This document shows positions 29,181-38,867 of a stretch of DNA of 64,000 nucleotides, in pieces. Origin of the DNA: Helicobacter bizzozeronii CCUG 35545 (GTDB taxonomy: Bacteria > Campylobacterota > Campylobacteria > Campylobacterales > Helicobacteraceae); NCBI GenBank assembly GCA_000263275.1, contig CAGP01000064.1, positions 1 to 64,000 of the forward strand, given 5' to 3'. The translations under genes were made by a program, and so were the position numbers. The first letter of the stretch is position 1; each line of letters starts with the position of its first letter. The notes beneath the pieces are model-generated. The model ran no database searches, was not told where the DNA came from, and was given only the letters and a program-made list of their open reading frames with translations.

Positions 29181-31097
29181 TCAGCTCGCATGTTCTTCTA
29201 GGGGCACCAAACGGGTTTGTAAATTATTTGCCGATTCGTATTCAGCGATGATCTCACGCACGCGCTCGCCCGTAATAACCTCTTTTTCAAAGAGTTCGCC
29301 CACCATCACCTCAATGGCATCCTTATAGTCGCTCAAGGTCTGTTTGACATGGCTATAGCGTTCCTCTAGCAAGTTTTTAATAAAGCCATCCATCTCTTCA
29401 GCCATTTTTTCGCTAAACTCGCGCCCGCTCCCAAAGCCCCCCCCTAAAAAGGAATTACGCTGTTTTTCAAGCACCATCAACCCGCTCACATCGCTCATGC
29501 CATAGTAGCTCACCATGCCCTTGATGATGTCGGTCGCACGCTCTAAATCATTGCTTGCTCCCGTAGAAATCTCTTGTAAAAATACCTCTTCGGCCGCCCG
29601 TCCGCCTAACAAGACATCAATTTCTGCGATGAGCTCGTGTTTTTGCATGAGGTATTTATTTTCCTCTGGGGTGTTGAGCGTGTAGCCCAAAGCTGCCATC
29701 CCTCTAGGGATGATTGAAACCTTATTGACCCGTGCGGAGCCCTTTGTCATCTCAGAAATCACGGCATGCCCGCTCTCATGGTAGGCGACAATCTTTTTCT
29801 CTTTGGGCGAAATACGCCGACTTTTTTTCTCTAGACCGGCAATGCCCCGCTCGACCGCCTCTTTTAAGTGCTGTTGTTTGACTTCTTTTTGGTTGTTGCG
29901 CCCGGCTAGTAGTGCGGCCTCATTGATGATATTAGCCAAATCCGCCCCAGCTAATCCGGCAGTCAGTTTAGCGATCTCTTGCAAGTCCACATCATTAGCC
30001 AATTTAACGGGTTTGATATGCACTTTTAAAATCTCCACCCGTCCGTTAAAATCGGGTTTATCCACCAAGACTTGGCGATCAAAGCGCCCGGGTCTGAGCA
30101 ATGCTGGGTCTAAAATCTCGGGGCGGTTGGTGGCAGCCAGCACAATTACGGGGGCATTTTCTGAACCAAAGCCATCCATTTCGGCTAAGAGTTGGTTTAG
30201 TGTCTGCTCCCTCTCATCATTGCCACTAATCATCCCCCCGGCTGCTCTACTCTTACCAATCGCATCGATCTCATCAATGAAAATAATGCTGGGGGCTTCT
30301 TTTTTGGCAATATCAAAGAGATCGCGCACACGGCTAGCCCCTAGTCCTACAAACATTTCAATAAAGCTACTCCCCCCCATAGAGAAAAAGGGCACGCTGG
30401 CTTCCCCGGCTACGGCTTTGGCTAGCAAGGTTTTACCCGTCCCGGGAGGTCCAACCAAGAGCACGCCCTTAGGAATTTTTGCCCCCAAAGAGGCATAACG
30501 ATCGGGGTATTTTAAGAAATCCACAATCTCTACGACCTCCTCTTTTGCCTCCTCATTGCCCGCCATATCATTAAAGCGCACTTTGGGTTTTTCGGCATTG
30601 ATGAGTTTTTTAGAACTGCCCATGCCAAAAATCCCCCCGCCCATGTTTTTTTGCATCCGACTTGCCATGAACATCCACAGCCCCAAAATCACCAACACGG
30701 GCAAGAGCCAGCCCAAAATATCGGTGAAGAAATTGGATTCGCTAAAGCCCGAATAGTTAATTTTTTGCGCGTCCAAGAGGGGCACTAAGGAGAGATCGGG
30801 CACGCGTTTAGCCACATAGATAGTTTTACTATTGCCCTCTTTGCTGGTGGCTTTAATGAGAGTCTGCCCAATACTCACGCTATCCACTTCTTTTTTCTCA
30901 ATGAGTTCTTTCATCTCGTGGTAGCTAATGTTCTTAGTGCTGGTAGAGAGGAAACGATCGCCAAAGCCTTCATCGCTATTCATCACGCGCATGGCGATGA
31001 TAGCAACCACAATAAACAAAATCACCAGCAATAAGGGATTTTGCAAGAGCGGTTTTTTAGAATTGGGATCGCCCGGTCCTTTGTTATTGTTCTCCAT
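29181..31097 (-). CDS. ftsH: ATP-dependent zinc metalloprotease FtsH
   Basis: Membrane-bound AAA+ protease that degrades membrane and regulatory proteins. Membrane helices lie at about residues 20-38 and 124-146. Walker A is GPPGTGKT at 216-223, Walker B is [11 protein letters not shown], and the second region of homology contains [19 protein letters not shown]. The zinc motif is HESGH near residue 427, with a downstream Glu/Asp in [12 protein letters not shown]. 638 residues, intact. It follows prmA and precedes pssA, the H. pylori HP1068-HP1071 order. Confidence 0.97.
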   Translation of the reverse strand: MENNNKGPGDPNSKKPLLQNPLLLVILFIVVAIIAMRVMNSDEGFGDRFLSTSTKNISYHEMKELIEKKEVDSVSIGQTLIKATSKEGNSKTIYVAKRVPDLSLVPLLDAQKINYSGFSESNFFTDILGWLLPVLVILGLWMFMASRMQKNMGGGIFGMGSSKKLINAEKPKVRFNDMAGNEEAKEEVVEIVDFLKYPDRYASLGAKIPKGVLLVGPPGTGKTLLAKAVAGEASVPFFSMGGSSFIEMFVGLGASRVRDLFDIAKKEAPSIIFIDEIDAIGKSRAAGGMISGNDEREQTLNQLLAEMDGFGSENAPVIVLAATNRPEILDPALLRPGRFDRQVLVDKPDFNGRVEILKVHIKPVKLANDVDLQEIAKLTAGLAGADLANIINEAALLAGRNNQKEVKQQHLKEAVERGIAGLEKKSRRISPKEKKIVAYHESGHAVISEMTKGSARVNKVSIIPRGMAALGYTLNTPEENKYLMQKHELIAEIDVLLGGRAAEEVFLQEISTGASNDLERATDIIKGMVSYYGMSDVSGLMVLEKQRNSFLGGGFGSGREFSEKMAEEMDGFIKNLLEERYSHVKQTLSDYKDAIEVMVGELFEKEVITGERVREIIAEYESANNLQTRLVPLEEHAS

Positions 31098-31120
31098 AAA
31101 AGTTCCTTAAATTGATTTCA

Positions 31121-32039
31121 TCAGCTAGGTTTAGCTCTCAAAGACAAGCCCACCCATTCATTTTCGATCTTTTGTTCTAATAGCTCAAAACCCTGCGTAT
31201 AACGCTCCAAAACAGCATGCGCATGGCAATCCAAGATGCCTGATAAAAAAAAGCAATGTATCTGCATGGCTGGCTTGCAACACAGAAGGGTAGAGCCCTA
31301 GGATCACATCGGCGACAATGTTGATGGCGATGAGATCATAGGACACTGCATTTTGCTCTAAAGAGCCTTGCCAAATGCGCCCGATATTAAGGTGGTTGCG
31401 TGCAAAATTCTTTTGGGCTTGCTCAATGGCTAAAGGGTCGATATCACACAAATGCACGCACGCCCCCAAACTAGCTAATGCCAAACCCAAGATCCCGCTC
31501 CCACAACCCACATCTAGGGCTAACTTACCCTTAAAAGTCTTGGCTGGCATGCTAGAAAAACTCTCTAAGAGCATGCGCGTACTCTCATGGTGCCCTGTCC
31601 CAAAGGCAAGGCTAGGATCGAGGGTCAAAACCCTTAAGGGTGTGTCTGTCGGGGGTATCCAACTGGGCGTGATGTAAAATTGCCCACAAGCGATGGGCTG
31701 GATACTTTGTTGGTAGGCACTGATCCAATCTAAATTGGGGTGGGTGCTGGTATGGTGGTAAAAACCAACTGGCAAGTCTTGATCGCCCAAGGTCTGGCAA
31801 AACCCCTCAAGGCTTTGGAGCAAGGCACTAGGCTCTTGATTGGAATAGACAATGTAGGCAACATGGGGTAAAACATGGGCTTGCCCGCTCCCACCGGTGT
31901 ATTGGTAGGGGTGATCGCCCAAATTAGACACGCAATCCTCCTCGATAGCTTCTTGCGTAAAGTCTAATAAAAAATCTGCAAATAAATCGGGATAGGCAGT
32001 GGGTAAAATGAGAGTTTTGAAGTAAAAACCTGTTTGCAC
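31121..32039 (-). CDS. prmA: Ribosomal protein L11 methyltransferase (C-terminal frameshift)
   Basis: SAM-dependent methyltransferase that trimethylates L11. Motifs are LTLDPSLAFGTGHHEST, the SAM loop ALDVGCGSGILGLALA and the catalytic-loop NIVADVIL. It starts at GTG 32039 (MQTGFYFKTLILP). The frame breaks at forward A8 31245-31252; removing one base gives LLFLSGILDCHAHAVLERY and extends the protein to a stop at 31121-31123, ending SLRAKPS. About 305 residues. It lies between cheY1 and ftsH. Confidence 0.9.
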
Positions 32040-32062
32040 GCCTCTAATCCGCCAAACCCCGC

Positions 32063-32437
32063 TTAGTCATTGGTCCCCAAGACGACCTCTAATTTCTCTT
32101 TTAAAACTTGTGGCGTAAAGGGCTTGACGATGTAGTTATTCACGCCCGCTTTCAGGGCGGTGATCACCTCCGCCTTGCCCCCCTCTGTGGTGATCATGAT
32201 AATAGGTAGGTCTTTAAAACGCCCATCGGAGCGCACCTTTTTCACCAAGTCCAGCCCATTCATCTCGGGCATGTTCCAATCCGTGATGAGCACGCCCGTG
32301 GTGTCATTGCTATCCAACTTCCCCCAAGCTTCCACCCCGTGCTCGGCTTCCATGATGTCCTCATAGCCCAAACGCTGGAGGGTATTCCTAATGATTCGGC
32401 GCATTGTGGAACTATCATCTACAACTAATATTTTCAA
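32063..32437 (-). CDS. cheY: Chemotaxis response regulator CheY1
   Basis: 124-residue single-domain receiver. The acid pocket is VVDDSS (Asp7-Asp8), the phosphorylation site is Asp53 in ITDWNMPEMNG, with Thr in MITTEG and Lys in YIVKPFTP. When phosphorylated it binds the flagellar switch to change motor rotation. AAGGAG precedes the ATG and a TAGAAT box lies 47 bases upstream. It is the counterpart of HP1067 and first gene of the cheY1-prmA-ftsH block. Confidence 0.96.
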   Translation of the reverse strand: MKILVVDDSSTMRRIIRNTLQRLGYEDIMEAEHGVEAWGKLDSNDTTGVLITDWNMPEMNGLDLVKKVRSDGRFKDLPIIMITTEGGKAEVITALKAGVNNYIVKPFTPQVLKEKLEVVLGTND

Positions 32438-32483
32438 TCTTTCTCCTTAAATCGCTCGCTTTGCCACCACAAGCATAGCCCCT

Positions 32484-32489
32484 ATTCTA
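32484..32489 (-). promoter_or_regulatory. -10 box upstream of cheY1
   Basis: The minus strand reads TATGCTAGAATAGG, an extended -10 (TGC-TAGAAT), 47 bases before the cheY1 ATG. Confidence 0.55.
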
Positions 32490-32578
32490 GCATATTTCTT
32501 TGCGCCTATCTTTAAACTGAGGCTTAAAAGCACACGAAAAGCTTAATCTGTTATCATAACGCTTTTGTAAGGAAAGCA

Positions 32579-33034
32579 ATGCGTCTAATAGAAAACACAC
32601 CCCTTAAAGATGTGCTAGCAGATGAAAGCGTGGTGGTGTGCCAACCCTGTAATCTCTATGGGTGTCATTTAAAAGAACATGTTTTTGTGGGTCCTTTTTG
32701 TGAAATCCAAAAGGGCGTGGTGGTGGGGGCGCATAGCCGTATCCAAAGCCACACCTTTATTTGTTCATGCGTGCAGATCGGGGCATTTTGTTTTATCGGG
32801 CATGGGGTGGTCTTCACCAATGACCTTTTTAAAGAGGGTTGCCCTAATCCCGATCCTAAATCATGGAAAGAAACCCGCATTGGCGATCATGTCAGCATTG
32901 GCTCCAATGCCACCATCTTACCCGTGCAAATTTGTAGCCATGTGGTGATTGGGGCGGGGAGCGTTGTGACTAAGGACATCATCACGAGCGGGATTTATGC
33001 GGGCAATCCGGCTAAACTCTTGCGGCTACTCTAA
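32579..33034 (+). CDS. Hexapeptide-repeat N-acetyltransferase (WbpD/WlbB-like)
   Basis: 151 residues folded as a left-handed beta-helix: VFVGPFCEIQKGVVVGAHSR, then HTFICSCVQIGAFCFIGHGV, IGDHVSIGSNATILP and VVIGAGSVVTKDI, ending YAGNPAKLLRLL. The internal insertion FTNDLFKEGCPNPDP is typical of acetyltransferases acting on nucleotide-linked amino sugars. Its stop overlaps the ATG of the following oxidoreductase (TAATG). The pairing recalls WbpD with WbpB in pathways to diacetylated uronic-acid sugars for surface glycans. The matching aminotransferase is not in the window. AAGGA precedes the start. Confidence 0.75.
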   Translation: MRLIENTPLKDVLADESVVVCQPCNLYGCHLKEHVFVGPFCEIQKGVVVGAHSRIQSHTFICSCVQIGAFCFIGHGVVFTNDLFKEGCPNPDPKSWKETRIGDHVSIGSNATILPVQICSHVVIGAGSVVTKDIITSGIYAGNPAKLLRLL

Positions 33035-33973
33035 TGATCGCCGTTGGATTAATCGGGTATGGCTACTGGGGGCAAAAAAATCGCACGCCATTTGGGGCGT
33101 TTCACCCTTAAAAGCATTTGTGATACCTCTTTGGATCGCTTGCAAGAAGCTCAAAGGGATTTTAAAGGCGTGCAGGTTACACCCTCTATTGCTCAAGTTT
33201 TGGACGATCCAAAAATCCAAGCTGTGTTGATCATCACCCCCGTAAATACGCATTACGCCCTAGCCAAACAAGCCCTTTTGGCAAACAAACATGTTTTTAT
33301 AGAAAAGCCCTTGGGGGCATGTCTAGCACAAGCTAAAGAACTCTACGCCCTAGCCAAACAACAACAAAAAATCCTGCATTGCGATCTAACCTTCATCTAT
33401 TCTGCACCCATCCGTTGGATTCAAAAAAAATCTAGGCATGCTGGGTGATGTCCTTAGCATCACCTCCCGCCGTTTGGGGGGTATTTGCCGTGAGGACACC
33501 AATATTCTTTACGATCTAGGCTTGCATGATCTTAGCATCCTCTCTTTTTTCTACCCCAATGCCCTCTGTGTTGCCACTAATCCCACCCTCCACCAAGCCA
33601 GCCACCCAGACCACCCCACCCCAACCAGCACCTGCTTAAATTTCTACTTGCCCACACCCAAACAAACCCCCATCTCTATTTATCTCTCTTGGCTCTCCCC
33701 CTTTAAAGTGCGCGACATGTTGATTATGGGCACACAAAACACCCTCTATTACAACGATAACGCCCCTAACCCCATTGCCCTCTACCCCACCACGCTAAAC
33801 CCCCACCACGCTAAACCCCAACACCCCCCTTAAGCCCCTCAAGTGCTTTGTTAAATTGTTTGGAGAGTTTTTATGAGGGCATTTTAAACACCACTCCCTG
33901 CCCCCAACAAGAACGCATTATCTTAGACGCATTGGGGTTTTTAGAAAAAATAGAGGGTGTGTGCGCCCACTAG
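33034..33973 (+). CDS. Gfo/Idh/MocA-family sugar oxidoreductase (four frameshifts)
   Basis: NAD-dependent dehydrogenase, WbpB-like. The N-terminal Rossmann fold begins MIAVGLIGYGYWGQK; the family EKP motif is HVFIEKPLG; a likely substrate-binding His-Asp is in LYDLGLHDLSIL. Breaks at A7 33074-33080, A8 33423-33430, C6 33824-33829 and T5 33868-33872 each require one base less. The corrections yield GQKIARHLG, IQKNLGMLGDVLS, QHPLKPLKCFV and GEFYEGILNTTPC, ending at a stop at 33971. About 311 residues. Translationally coupled to the acetyltransferase, it likely oxidises a UDP-sugar; the precise substrate is unknown. Confidence 0.8.
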
Positions 33974-34845
33974 GATTTGCGCCCCAACAAGCGATCTATT
34001 TGTGCCTCATAGCCATAATAGCCCAACATCTCATAGAGTTCTTCTCTGGTTTGCATATACGGGATTTGATCTTTTTGCGTGCCCTTGTGCTTGAGATCGG
34101 CATACACGCTTAGGGCTGCTTTGTTCATGGCTCTAAAGGCACTTAAAGGATAAAGCACCATAGCCACCCCCGCATTTTTAAGTTCCTCTAAGCCAAACAT
34201 CGGGGTTAGCCCAAACTCAGTGATATTAGCCAGTAGGGGCACGCTCAAAGCTTGGCTAAAAGCGTGGTATTCCTCTAGGCTTTGCAAAGCCTCTGCAAAG
34301 ATCGCATCAATCCCTGTTTTGGCATAGCTCAAAGCCCGCTCAATGGCTGATTCTAAACCCTCTTTAGCCCGCGCGTCTGTGCGGGCGATGAGATAAAAAC
34401 TAGGATCTATTTTCCTAGCCTCCAAAGCGGCATGCAAGCGATCGCACATCTCTTGGGTTTCTACGATCTCTTTATTGGGCCTATGCCCGCAACGCTTGGC
34501 CCCAACTTGATCCTCTAGGTGCATCCCAGCAGCACCATTTCTAATCAACTGACTAACACAACGCCCAATATTTAAGGCATGCCCAAATCCAGTATCAGCA
34601 TCCACAATTAAGGGCGTGGGGCAGATGGCACAAATGCGGCGCACATCGATACAAACCTCTTCTAAATTGGTCATGCCCAAATCGGGCAAGCCATAGGAGG
34701 CATTTGCCACGCCCGCCCCTGAGAGATAGAGGGCTTTATGCCCCACCTTAGTAGCCTGCAAGGCTTGGTAAGCATTGATCGTGCCCACAATTTGCAAGGG
34801 CTGATTTTGTGCTAGAGCCTCTCTAAATCTTTGACCAGCTGTCAT
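33970..34845 (-). CDS. prpB: 2-methylisocitrate lyase
   Basis: Splits 2-methylisocitrate into pyruvate and succinate. The isocitrate lyase/PEP mutase signature KRCGHRPNKEIV identifies the PrpB branch by KRCGH; metal and substrate residues are in VDADTGFG and MHLEDQ. 291 residues, intact. AAGGAG before ATG partly overlaps the prpD stop region, so the two form an operon. The last 4 bases overlap the convergent oxidoreductase end. No prpC (methylcitrate synthase) adjoins it here. Confidence 0.93.
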   Translation of the reverse strand: MTAGQRFREALAQNQPLQIVGTINAYQALQATKVGHKALYLSGAGVANASYGLPDLGMTNLEEVCIDVRRICAICPTPLIVDADTGFGHALNIGRCVSQLIRNGAAGMHLEDQVGAKRCGHRPNKEIVETQEMCDRLHAALEARKIDPSFYLIARTDARAKEGLESAIERALSYAKTGIDAIFAEALQSLEEYHAFSQALSVPLLANITEFGLTPMFGLEELKNAGVAMVLYPLSAFRAMNKAALSVYADLKHKGTQKDQIPYMQTREELYEMLGYYGYEAQIDRLLGRKS

Positions 34846-34854
34846 GTGCGCTCC

Positions 34855-36325
34855 TTAGGCTAATGAAAAAAGATCGCTAAATTGGTTAAAATCCATCTGT
34901 TCCAAGGCGTTTTCGTTAAAAACAACCTCTTCAATGTGGCTAGCGCGCTTGGGGCTAAAGACCTCCCTTAGGGCTAACTTGAATTTTTGATACAACAAGG
35001 GCACGCCCTCATCGCGTCTAAAACGATGCCCGATGGGATATTTGACCTCAACTTTCTGCGTGTGGCTCCCATCTTTAAAAAAAGACTTGCACCGCATTGG
35101 CAATGGCGCGTTTGCTAGGCTCTAAATACTCCCGTGTGTATGCATCATCAACTTGCACTGCGCTCAAATCTCTTAGCCGATCGATACGCGGATCGGCCGC
35201 GCTCTCATCGCTATAAGATTGGGCATCCAAATGGCCATAGATGAGCGCATAGGCGACCATGTATTGGATACAATGATCGCGATCGGCGTAATTGTGCAAC
35301 GCCCCGACCTTGTTGATGATGCGTTGTGCGCTCTCTTGGGTGGTGATGACAATTTTATCAATGTCCTCTAGCCGTCCCTTGAGCTCATCATGCAAACTCA
35401 AGGCGCATTCAACAGCGGTTTGGGCGTGGAACTCAGCCGGGAAAGAGATTTTAAATAATATATTTTCCATCACATAGCTACCCAAAGCTTGGGGCAAATG
35501 TAATTTTTCTTGCTTGCGTGTCTGCTGTTTCATATAGACATCTTGAAAGCCCCAATATTGTGCGCTCAAAGCTGAAGGGTAGCCCATTTCCCCTTGCAAG
35601 GCTTTTAGGGCTAAATCCACACCCCGCGCACTGGCATCCCCCGCTGCCCATGACTTGCGCGATCCGGTGTTGGGGGCATGGCGGTAACAACGCAAGCTCC
35701 CCCCATCCACAAAGGCATTAGAGATCGCATTACGCACTTCCTCAAAACTCCCCCCTAATAGCCCAGTAGCCACCGCACTACTAGCCACCCGCACCAACAA
35801 GACATGGTCTAAGCCTTCGGCATTAAAACAATTCTCTAAGGCTAAAATCCCTTGAATCTCATGGGCTTTAATCATGGCGGTTAGAATATTTTTGACCTGT
35901 AGGGGCTTTTTATTTTGGGCTAGATTCAAACGGCTCAGATAATCCCCCAACGCCCAAATCGCGCCCAAATTATCCGATGGGTGCCCCCATTCAGCCGCTA
36001 GCCAAGTGTCATTAAAATCCAGCCAACGCACCATGCACGAGATGTTAAAAGCCGCACGCACGGGCTCAAGCTGGTAGGGCGTGCCCAGCACCTTAGCCCC
36101 TAATGCTCTAAAATCCGCCCCCGGGACACTAGGACCTAGTAACTTGGTGCATTCAGGGTATTTGAGCGCCATTAAAGCGCAAGCAATGGAATCTAATAAA
36201 CAAAGCCGCGCACTTTGGTAGGCGATCGGGGAAGTAATGGGGTGATCCACCACATAGTGCGCGATCTCTGAGAGCAGGGGATCAAACTCGGGCCTTTTGG
36301 TGTCTAAAGTTCCCATATTAGACAT
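34855..36325 (-). CDS. prpD: 2-methylcitrate dehydratase PrpD (frameshift)
   Basis: Dehydrates 2-methylcitrate in propionate breakdown. MmgE/PrpD family blocks are [52 protein letters not shown] and [14 protein letters not shown]. The frame breaks at forward A7 35077-35083; removing one base joins [17 protein letters not shown] to a C-terminus including [12 protein letters not shown]. About 489 residues. GAGGAG precedes the ATG, and a TATAAT box lies upstream. Confidence 0.93.
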
Positions 36326-36350
36326 AGTTTCTCCTCAAATGTTTGGGGGC

Positions 36351-36356
36351 ATTATA
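36351..36356 (-). promoter_or_regulatory. -10 box upstream of prpD
   Basis: The minus strand reads CATCTTATAATGCC; TATAAT sits 26 bases before the prpD ATG. Confidence 0.55.
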
Positions 36357-36367
36357 AGATGTTTGGG

Positions 36368-37034
36368 CTAATTGGGCTCTTTAAAGAGGGCTTGCCCGAT
36401 ACGCACCATATTAGCCCCGTAACTAATGGCAATCTCAAAATCCCCGCTCATCCCCATAGACAGAATCGAGGCTTGGGGAAGTTGATCAAAAATATCTTTG
36501 GCATTTTGGAAGGCATGCTCAATTTGGCGGGTATCCTCAGTTTGGGGACCCATTGCCATGAGCCCTTGCAATTCAATTTGCGGGCAGGTTTGTTTGATTT
36601 GCTGGTAGGTCTCTAGGGCGCACTCAGGACGCACCCCGCTTTTAGATTTTTCTAAAGAAACATTGACTTGTAAAAGGGCTTTGAGCTTGTAGGGGCTGCG
36701 TGCTTGGATTTCTTGGGCAAGGGCTAAAGAGTGGAGACTATGGAATAAAAAAGGGCTTGAGGGCGAGCATTTTATTAATTTTATTGCTCTGCAAAGAGCC
36801 TAGCATGTGCCACTCTAGGGGCAAGTCTGCTAAATGCTCTGACTTGGCTTGCAAATCTTGGATTTTATTTTCCCCAAAGGCGCGTTGCCCGCACGCATAC
36901 AGCGTAGCAATTTGCTTTGTGCTGGCGTATTTGGAGACGGCGATGAGCTGGACGATGTGGTGGCGGCTATAAGCCAAACGGGCTTTTTCAATGCGGCTGA
37001 TGATTTGATCCAAGTTTTTAGCAAAATCCATCAC
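36368..37034 (-). CDS. YggS/PROSC family PLP-homeostasis protein (frameshift)
   Basis: PLP-binding TIM-barrel protein (alanine racemase N-terminal fold) that buffers pyridoxal phosphate. The PLP Lys is in LIAVSKYAS, with GENKIQDL, WHMLGSLQSNK and the phosphate-binding C-terminal part MGMSGDFEIAISYGANMVRIG. The frame breaks at forward A6 36747-36752; removing one base gives PFLFHSLHSLALAQEI and a conserved VNVSLEKSKSGV. The corrected length is 221 residues. It follows ubiD as H. pylori HP0395 follows HP0396. Confidence 0.92.
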
Positions 37035-37040
37035 AATCCT

Positions 37041-38867
37041 TTAGGTGCTGGGCGACTTGAAAATGTGGTAATGCTTGTAAAGCGGGTCATCTAAAGAGGG
37101 GATGAGTTTTTGATCGCATAATTTTTCCAGCACGCTCAAGCTGCAATCAGTCTCTTGTGGCCACTCTTTGGGGTGGCTGTCTAATGCGTTTTTATCCGTC
37201 CCATCAATGATTAACAGCCCCTCATGGACGCACACATCGCGTTTGGCATCGATGTTATTCACCACACGCCACAAAAGCATGTAAGGGTTGTTAAGGTCAT
37301 TTTTAGACGCATCCACAAAAACAAGAATACTCACAAAGGGGCTTAAAAAACTGCACGCTTGAGCCACGGGTAAAAGGGTGCGCCTCTTTTGCACGCCCAC
37401 AACCGCGATCGGGTTTTTGGTGTGTGTCCCATATTGCTTTAAGATTTGTGCTTCGGGCATCGCCTCTTGGATTTTGGCTAATAACACGCTATCTTTAAGA
37501 ATACTTGGGGTGTTCTCACTGGGTTTGGTGGCATCAATGCCTAATTTACCCCCAAAGGCATAAGCGGGGCTGGCGTGATCGAGCGCATCGCAAATCCCCT
37601 CAGTGATGATGACAGATTGCAAATTGAGGTGGTTTAAGATGTGTTCGGTGATTTTGGGGTAATCCTCTAGGCTGGGCGCATTGGGACCGACAAAAATGGC
37701 ATGTTTGGCAAAACTCATCTGCCCTGTGCCCCAAAAATGGTGCATGATTTGGCTGGCATGCCCGGGGTAGCTGGGTTTGATTTTGGCTAAGATCAAATTG
37801 TGGAAAACCCCATTTTCGGGCATGTGATAATCCAGTAGCCCATGTGCGCTTTTTTTAAGCAAGGGTAAGAAGAGCCGTTCGGTGAAATAGCCCAAGTATT
37901 TATCCTCTAAGGGGGGTTTGCCCACCACACTAGCCAAATACACCGCATTAGGCTTAGTGGCGATCGCATTCACTTCCAGCACGGGGTAGGGTTCTTTGGG
38001 GGTGTAAAAGCCAGTGTGATCACCAAAGGGGCCCTCAAGACGCAATTCTTCCACATCGACCCAGCCCTCAATAATGATCCCGCAATCTTTTGGGATGGCA
38101 ATGGGATTGGTGCGTGATTTTATCAGTTGGGGGCGTTGTTTTCTAATGAGTCCATAGAGCAAGAGCTCAAATAAGCCATAGGGCAGGGGGGCTTGGGCAC
38201 ACCAAGTGTAGAGCGCATCGCCTCCAATGGCGATACTCACGGGCATTTTCACCCGTGCTTGGCGGTATTCGTGGAAAAAGTGATTCGCGTCCTTGTGGAT
38301 TTGCCAATGCAAGCCCAGATGGTTGCGATCATAGACTTGTAGGCGGTATAAACCTAGATTCTTCTTGTGTCCGTCCAAGCTTTGGGTGTAAATTTGGGCG
38401 AGCGTGATGAAGGGTCCGCCATCTTTTTCCCAAGTGGTGAGGATGGGCAGATCGTAGAGATTGACCTGATCGCCCATTTTGTAGGTGTGGGTGTCAGCGG
38501 ACTTGGTGATCTTGGGGGCAAGGTGTCTTAGCATGCCGATGTTTTTGAGCCAATGCCAAGCGTCTTTGAGGTTTTGGGGTTTTTGCAGGCTCAAAAGAGT
38601 CTCTAGGCGCGCACAACATGTTTTTATGGGTTCTTGGATGATGTGCTCTAGGCGTGCTTGCGATCCAAAGAGATTCATTAAAACCGGCATATCAAACTGC
38701 TTGGAGTGCTTGGCACTCACCGGGTTAGTGAATAAAAGGGCTTGCCCGCCTTGGGGCTTTTTGGCTTCAATGTAGGCGGTGTGTGGGATTTCTAGATCAA
38801 TGTCTAGGGGCGTGGAGATGACCCGCAATTCGTTACGGGCTTTGAGTTGGTTGATGAGGGCTTGCAC
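37041..38867 (-). CDS. ubiD: UbiD family decarboxylase
   Basis: Prenylated-FMN decarboxylase; in H. pylori (HP0396) the annotation is 3-octaprenyl-4-hydroxybenzoate carboxy-lyase, though in this group menaquinone is the quinone and the true substrate is open. The active-site Arg-Glu-Asp triad is visible in LRLEGPFGDHTGFY; cofactor and metal residues lie in NLGLYRLQVYDRNHLG. 608 residues, intact. Its stop is 7 bases before the yggS start and its start adjoins the serA stop. Confidence 0.93.
   Translation of the reverse strand: MQALINQLKARNELRVISTPLDIDLEIPHTAYIEAKKPQGGQALLFTNPVSAKHSKQFDMPVLMNLFGSQARLEHIIQEPIKTCCARLETLLSLQKPQNLKDAWHWLKNIGMLRHLAPKITKSADTHTYKMGDQVNLYDLPILTTWEKDGGPFITLAQIYTQSLDGHKKNLGLYRLQVYDRNHLGLHWQIHKDANHFFHEYRQARVKMPVSIAIGGDALYTWCAQAPLPYGLFELLLYGLIRKQRPQLIKSRTNPIAIPKDCGIIIEGWVDVEELRLEGPFGDHTGFYTPKEPYPVLEVNAIATKPNAVYLASVVGKPPLEDKYLGYFTERLFLPLLKKSAHGLLDYHMPENGVFHNLILAKIKPSYPGHASQIMHHFWGTGQMSFAKHAIFVGPNAPSLEDYPKITEHILNHLNLQSVIITEGICDALDHASPAYAFGGKLGIDATKPSENTPSILKDSVLLAKIQEAMPEAQILKQYGTHTKNPIAVVGVQKRRTLLPVAQACSFLSPFVSILVFVDASKNDLNNPYMLLWRVVNNIDAKRDVCVHEGLLIIDGTDKNALDSHPKEWPQETDCSLSVLEKLCDQKLIPSLDDPLYKHYHIFKSPST

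Noticed and set aside
29803-30498. 231-codon plus-strand frame opposite ftsH
   Set aside because: Long but Ser/Leu-rich antisense reading of ftsH, which is intact with all motifs; no ribosome site or family match.
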